Shown piece after piece: positions 14,252-14,335 of a stretch of DNA of 14,335 nucleotides. The translations under genes were made by a program, and so were the position numbers. Positions within the stretch are counted from its first letter, which is position 1, and each line of letters begins with the position of its first letter. The notes under the pieces were generated by a model. The model saw nothing but the letters and a program-made list of their open reading frames with translations, had not been told where the DNA came from and did not search any database. This DNA is from JBDSTZ01 sp039927975 (lineage in GTDB: Bacteria; Pseudomonadota; Gammaproteobacteria; Burkholderiales; Burkholderiaceae_D), in contig JBDSTZ010000451.1 in assembly GCA_039927975.1 (NCBI GenBank), positions 1-14,335 of the forward strand, given 5' to 3'.

Positions 14252-14335
14252 GCCGGCGCACCTAACCCGGCGCGGATTGGCCATTGCCCAGGTGACGCTG
14301 ACCAACCCGACCGGCGGCGCGCAAGTGGTGCGCAC
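14250..14335 (+). CDS. partial plus-strand frame resembling a carboxypeptidase-regulatory-like domain
   Basis: After an in-frame TAG at 14247 the plus strand reads RGLAIAQVTLTNPTGGAQVV to the window edge. This is like the start of carboxypeptidase-regulatory-like (CarboxypepD_reg) beta-sandwich domains, which usually begin GRGIxNAxVTLT and continue with a VRT-FGYYRF segment. No start codon with a ribosome site is visible, so it is more likely a truncated 5' end of a gene lying to the right than an intact gene. Only 22 codons are visible, so the call is tentative. Confidence 0.35.

Noticed and set aside
1..14335. CRISPR array, tRNA or rRNA genes, prophage modules
   Set aside because: No regularly spaced repeats, cloverleaf or rRNA-like stretches, and no phage structural or integrase genes were seen.

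Overview
The window is GC-rich (about two thirds G+C in coding parts, with AT-rich patches at promoters). All intact genes lie on the minus strand, so transcription runs from high to low coordinates. A PEP-CTERM sorting tail, secreted plant-polysaccharide hydrolases, a TonB-Xanth-Caul type receptor and a XylR-type regulator together suggest a beta-proteobacterium of the Massilia/Duganella kind (Oxalobacteraceae). That assignment is inference; there is no rRNA or marker gene here.

In order of transcription: a debris zone (13394-14335) with a filamentous-hemagglutinin repeat fragment and a plus-strand partial frame; a secreted GH51 alpha-L-arabinofuranosidase (11348-13393); a frameshifted IS481-type transposase fragment (11011-11146) that carries an extended -10 promoter; a membrane-anchored AraC-type regulator with a periplasmic sensor (9765-10958); a 760-base gap with small motifs; a GH74 xyloglucanase with a C-terminal CBM2 (6513-9002), followed 28 bases later by a PEP-CTERM protein (5891-6484) and a strong terminator (5795-5822); a 26-codon leader ORF that overlaps the start of xylR (4437-5636); a secreted GH97 enzyme of the retaining type (2300-4246); a lipoprotein with two Ig-like repeats (672-1919) behind a LacI/GalR-type operator; and the N-terminal third or less of a TonB-dependent receptor (running off at base 1).

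Read together this is a plant-hemicellulose utilisation locus. GH74-CBM2 would cut the xyloglucan backbone, GH51 and GH97 would trim side chains, and the lipoprotein and TonB receptor would capture and import oligosaccharides. Two different one-component regulators would sense the products: XylR in the cytoplasm (xylose-like ligand) and the membrane AraC protein at the periplasmic side. No xylose isomerase, kinase or ABC transporter is present, so here xylR stands among extracellular enzymes rather than in a classical xyl operon.

The most unusual points are the coupled leader ORF with a hairpin before xylR, the promoter of the membrane regulator lying inside a dead transposase, the membrane AraC sensor itself, and a PEP-CTERM protein in an operon with a xyloglucanase.
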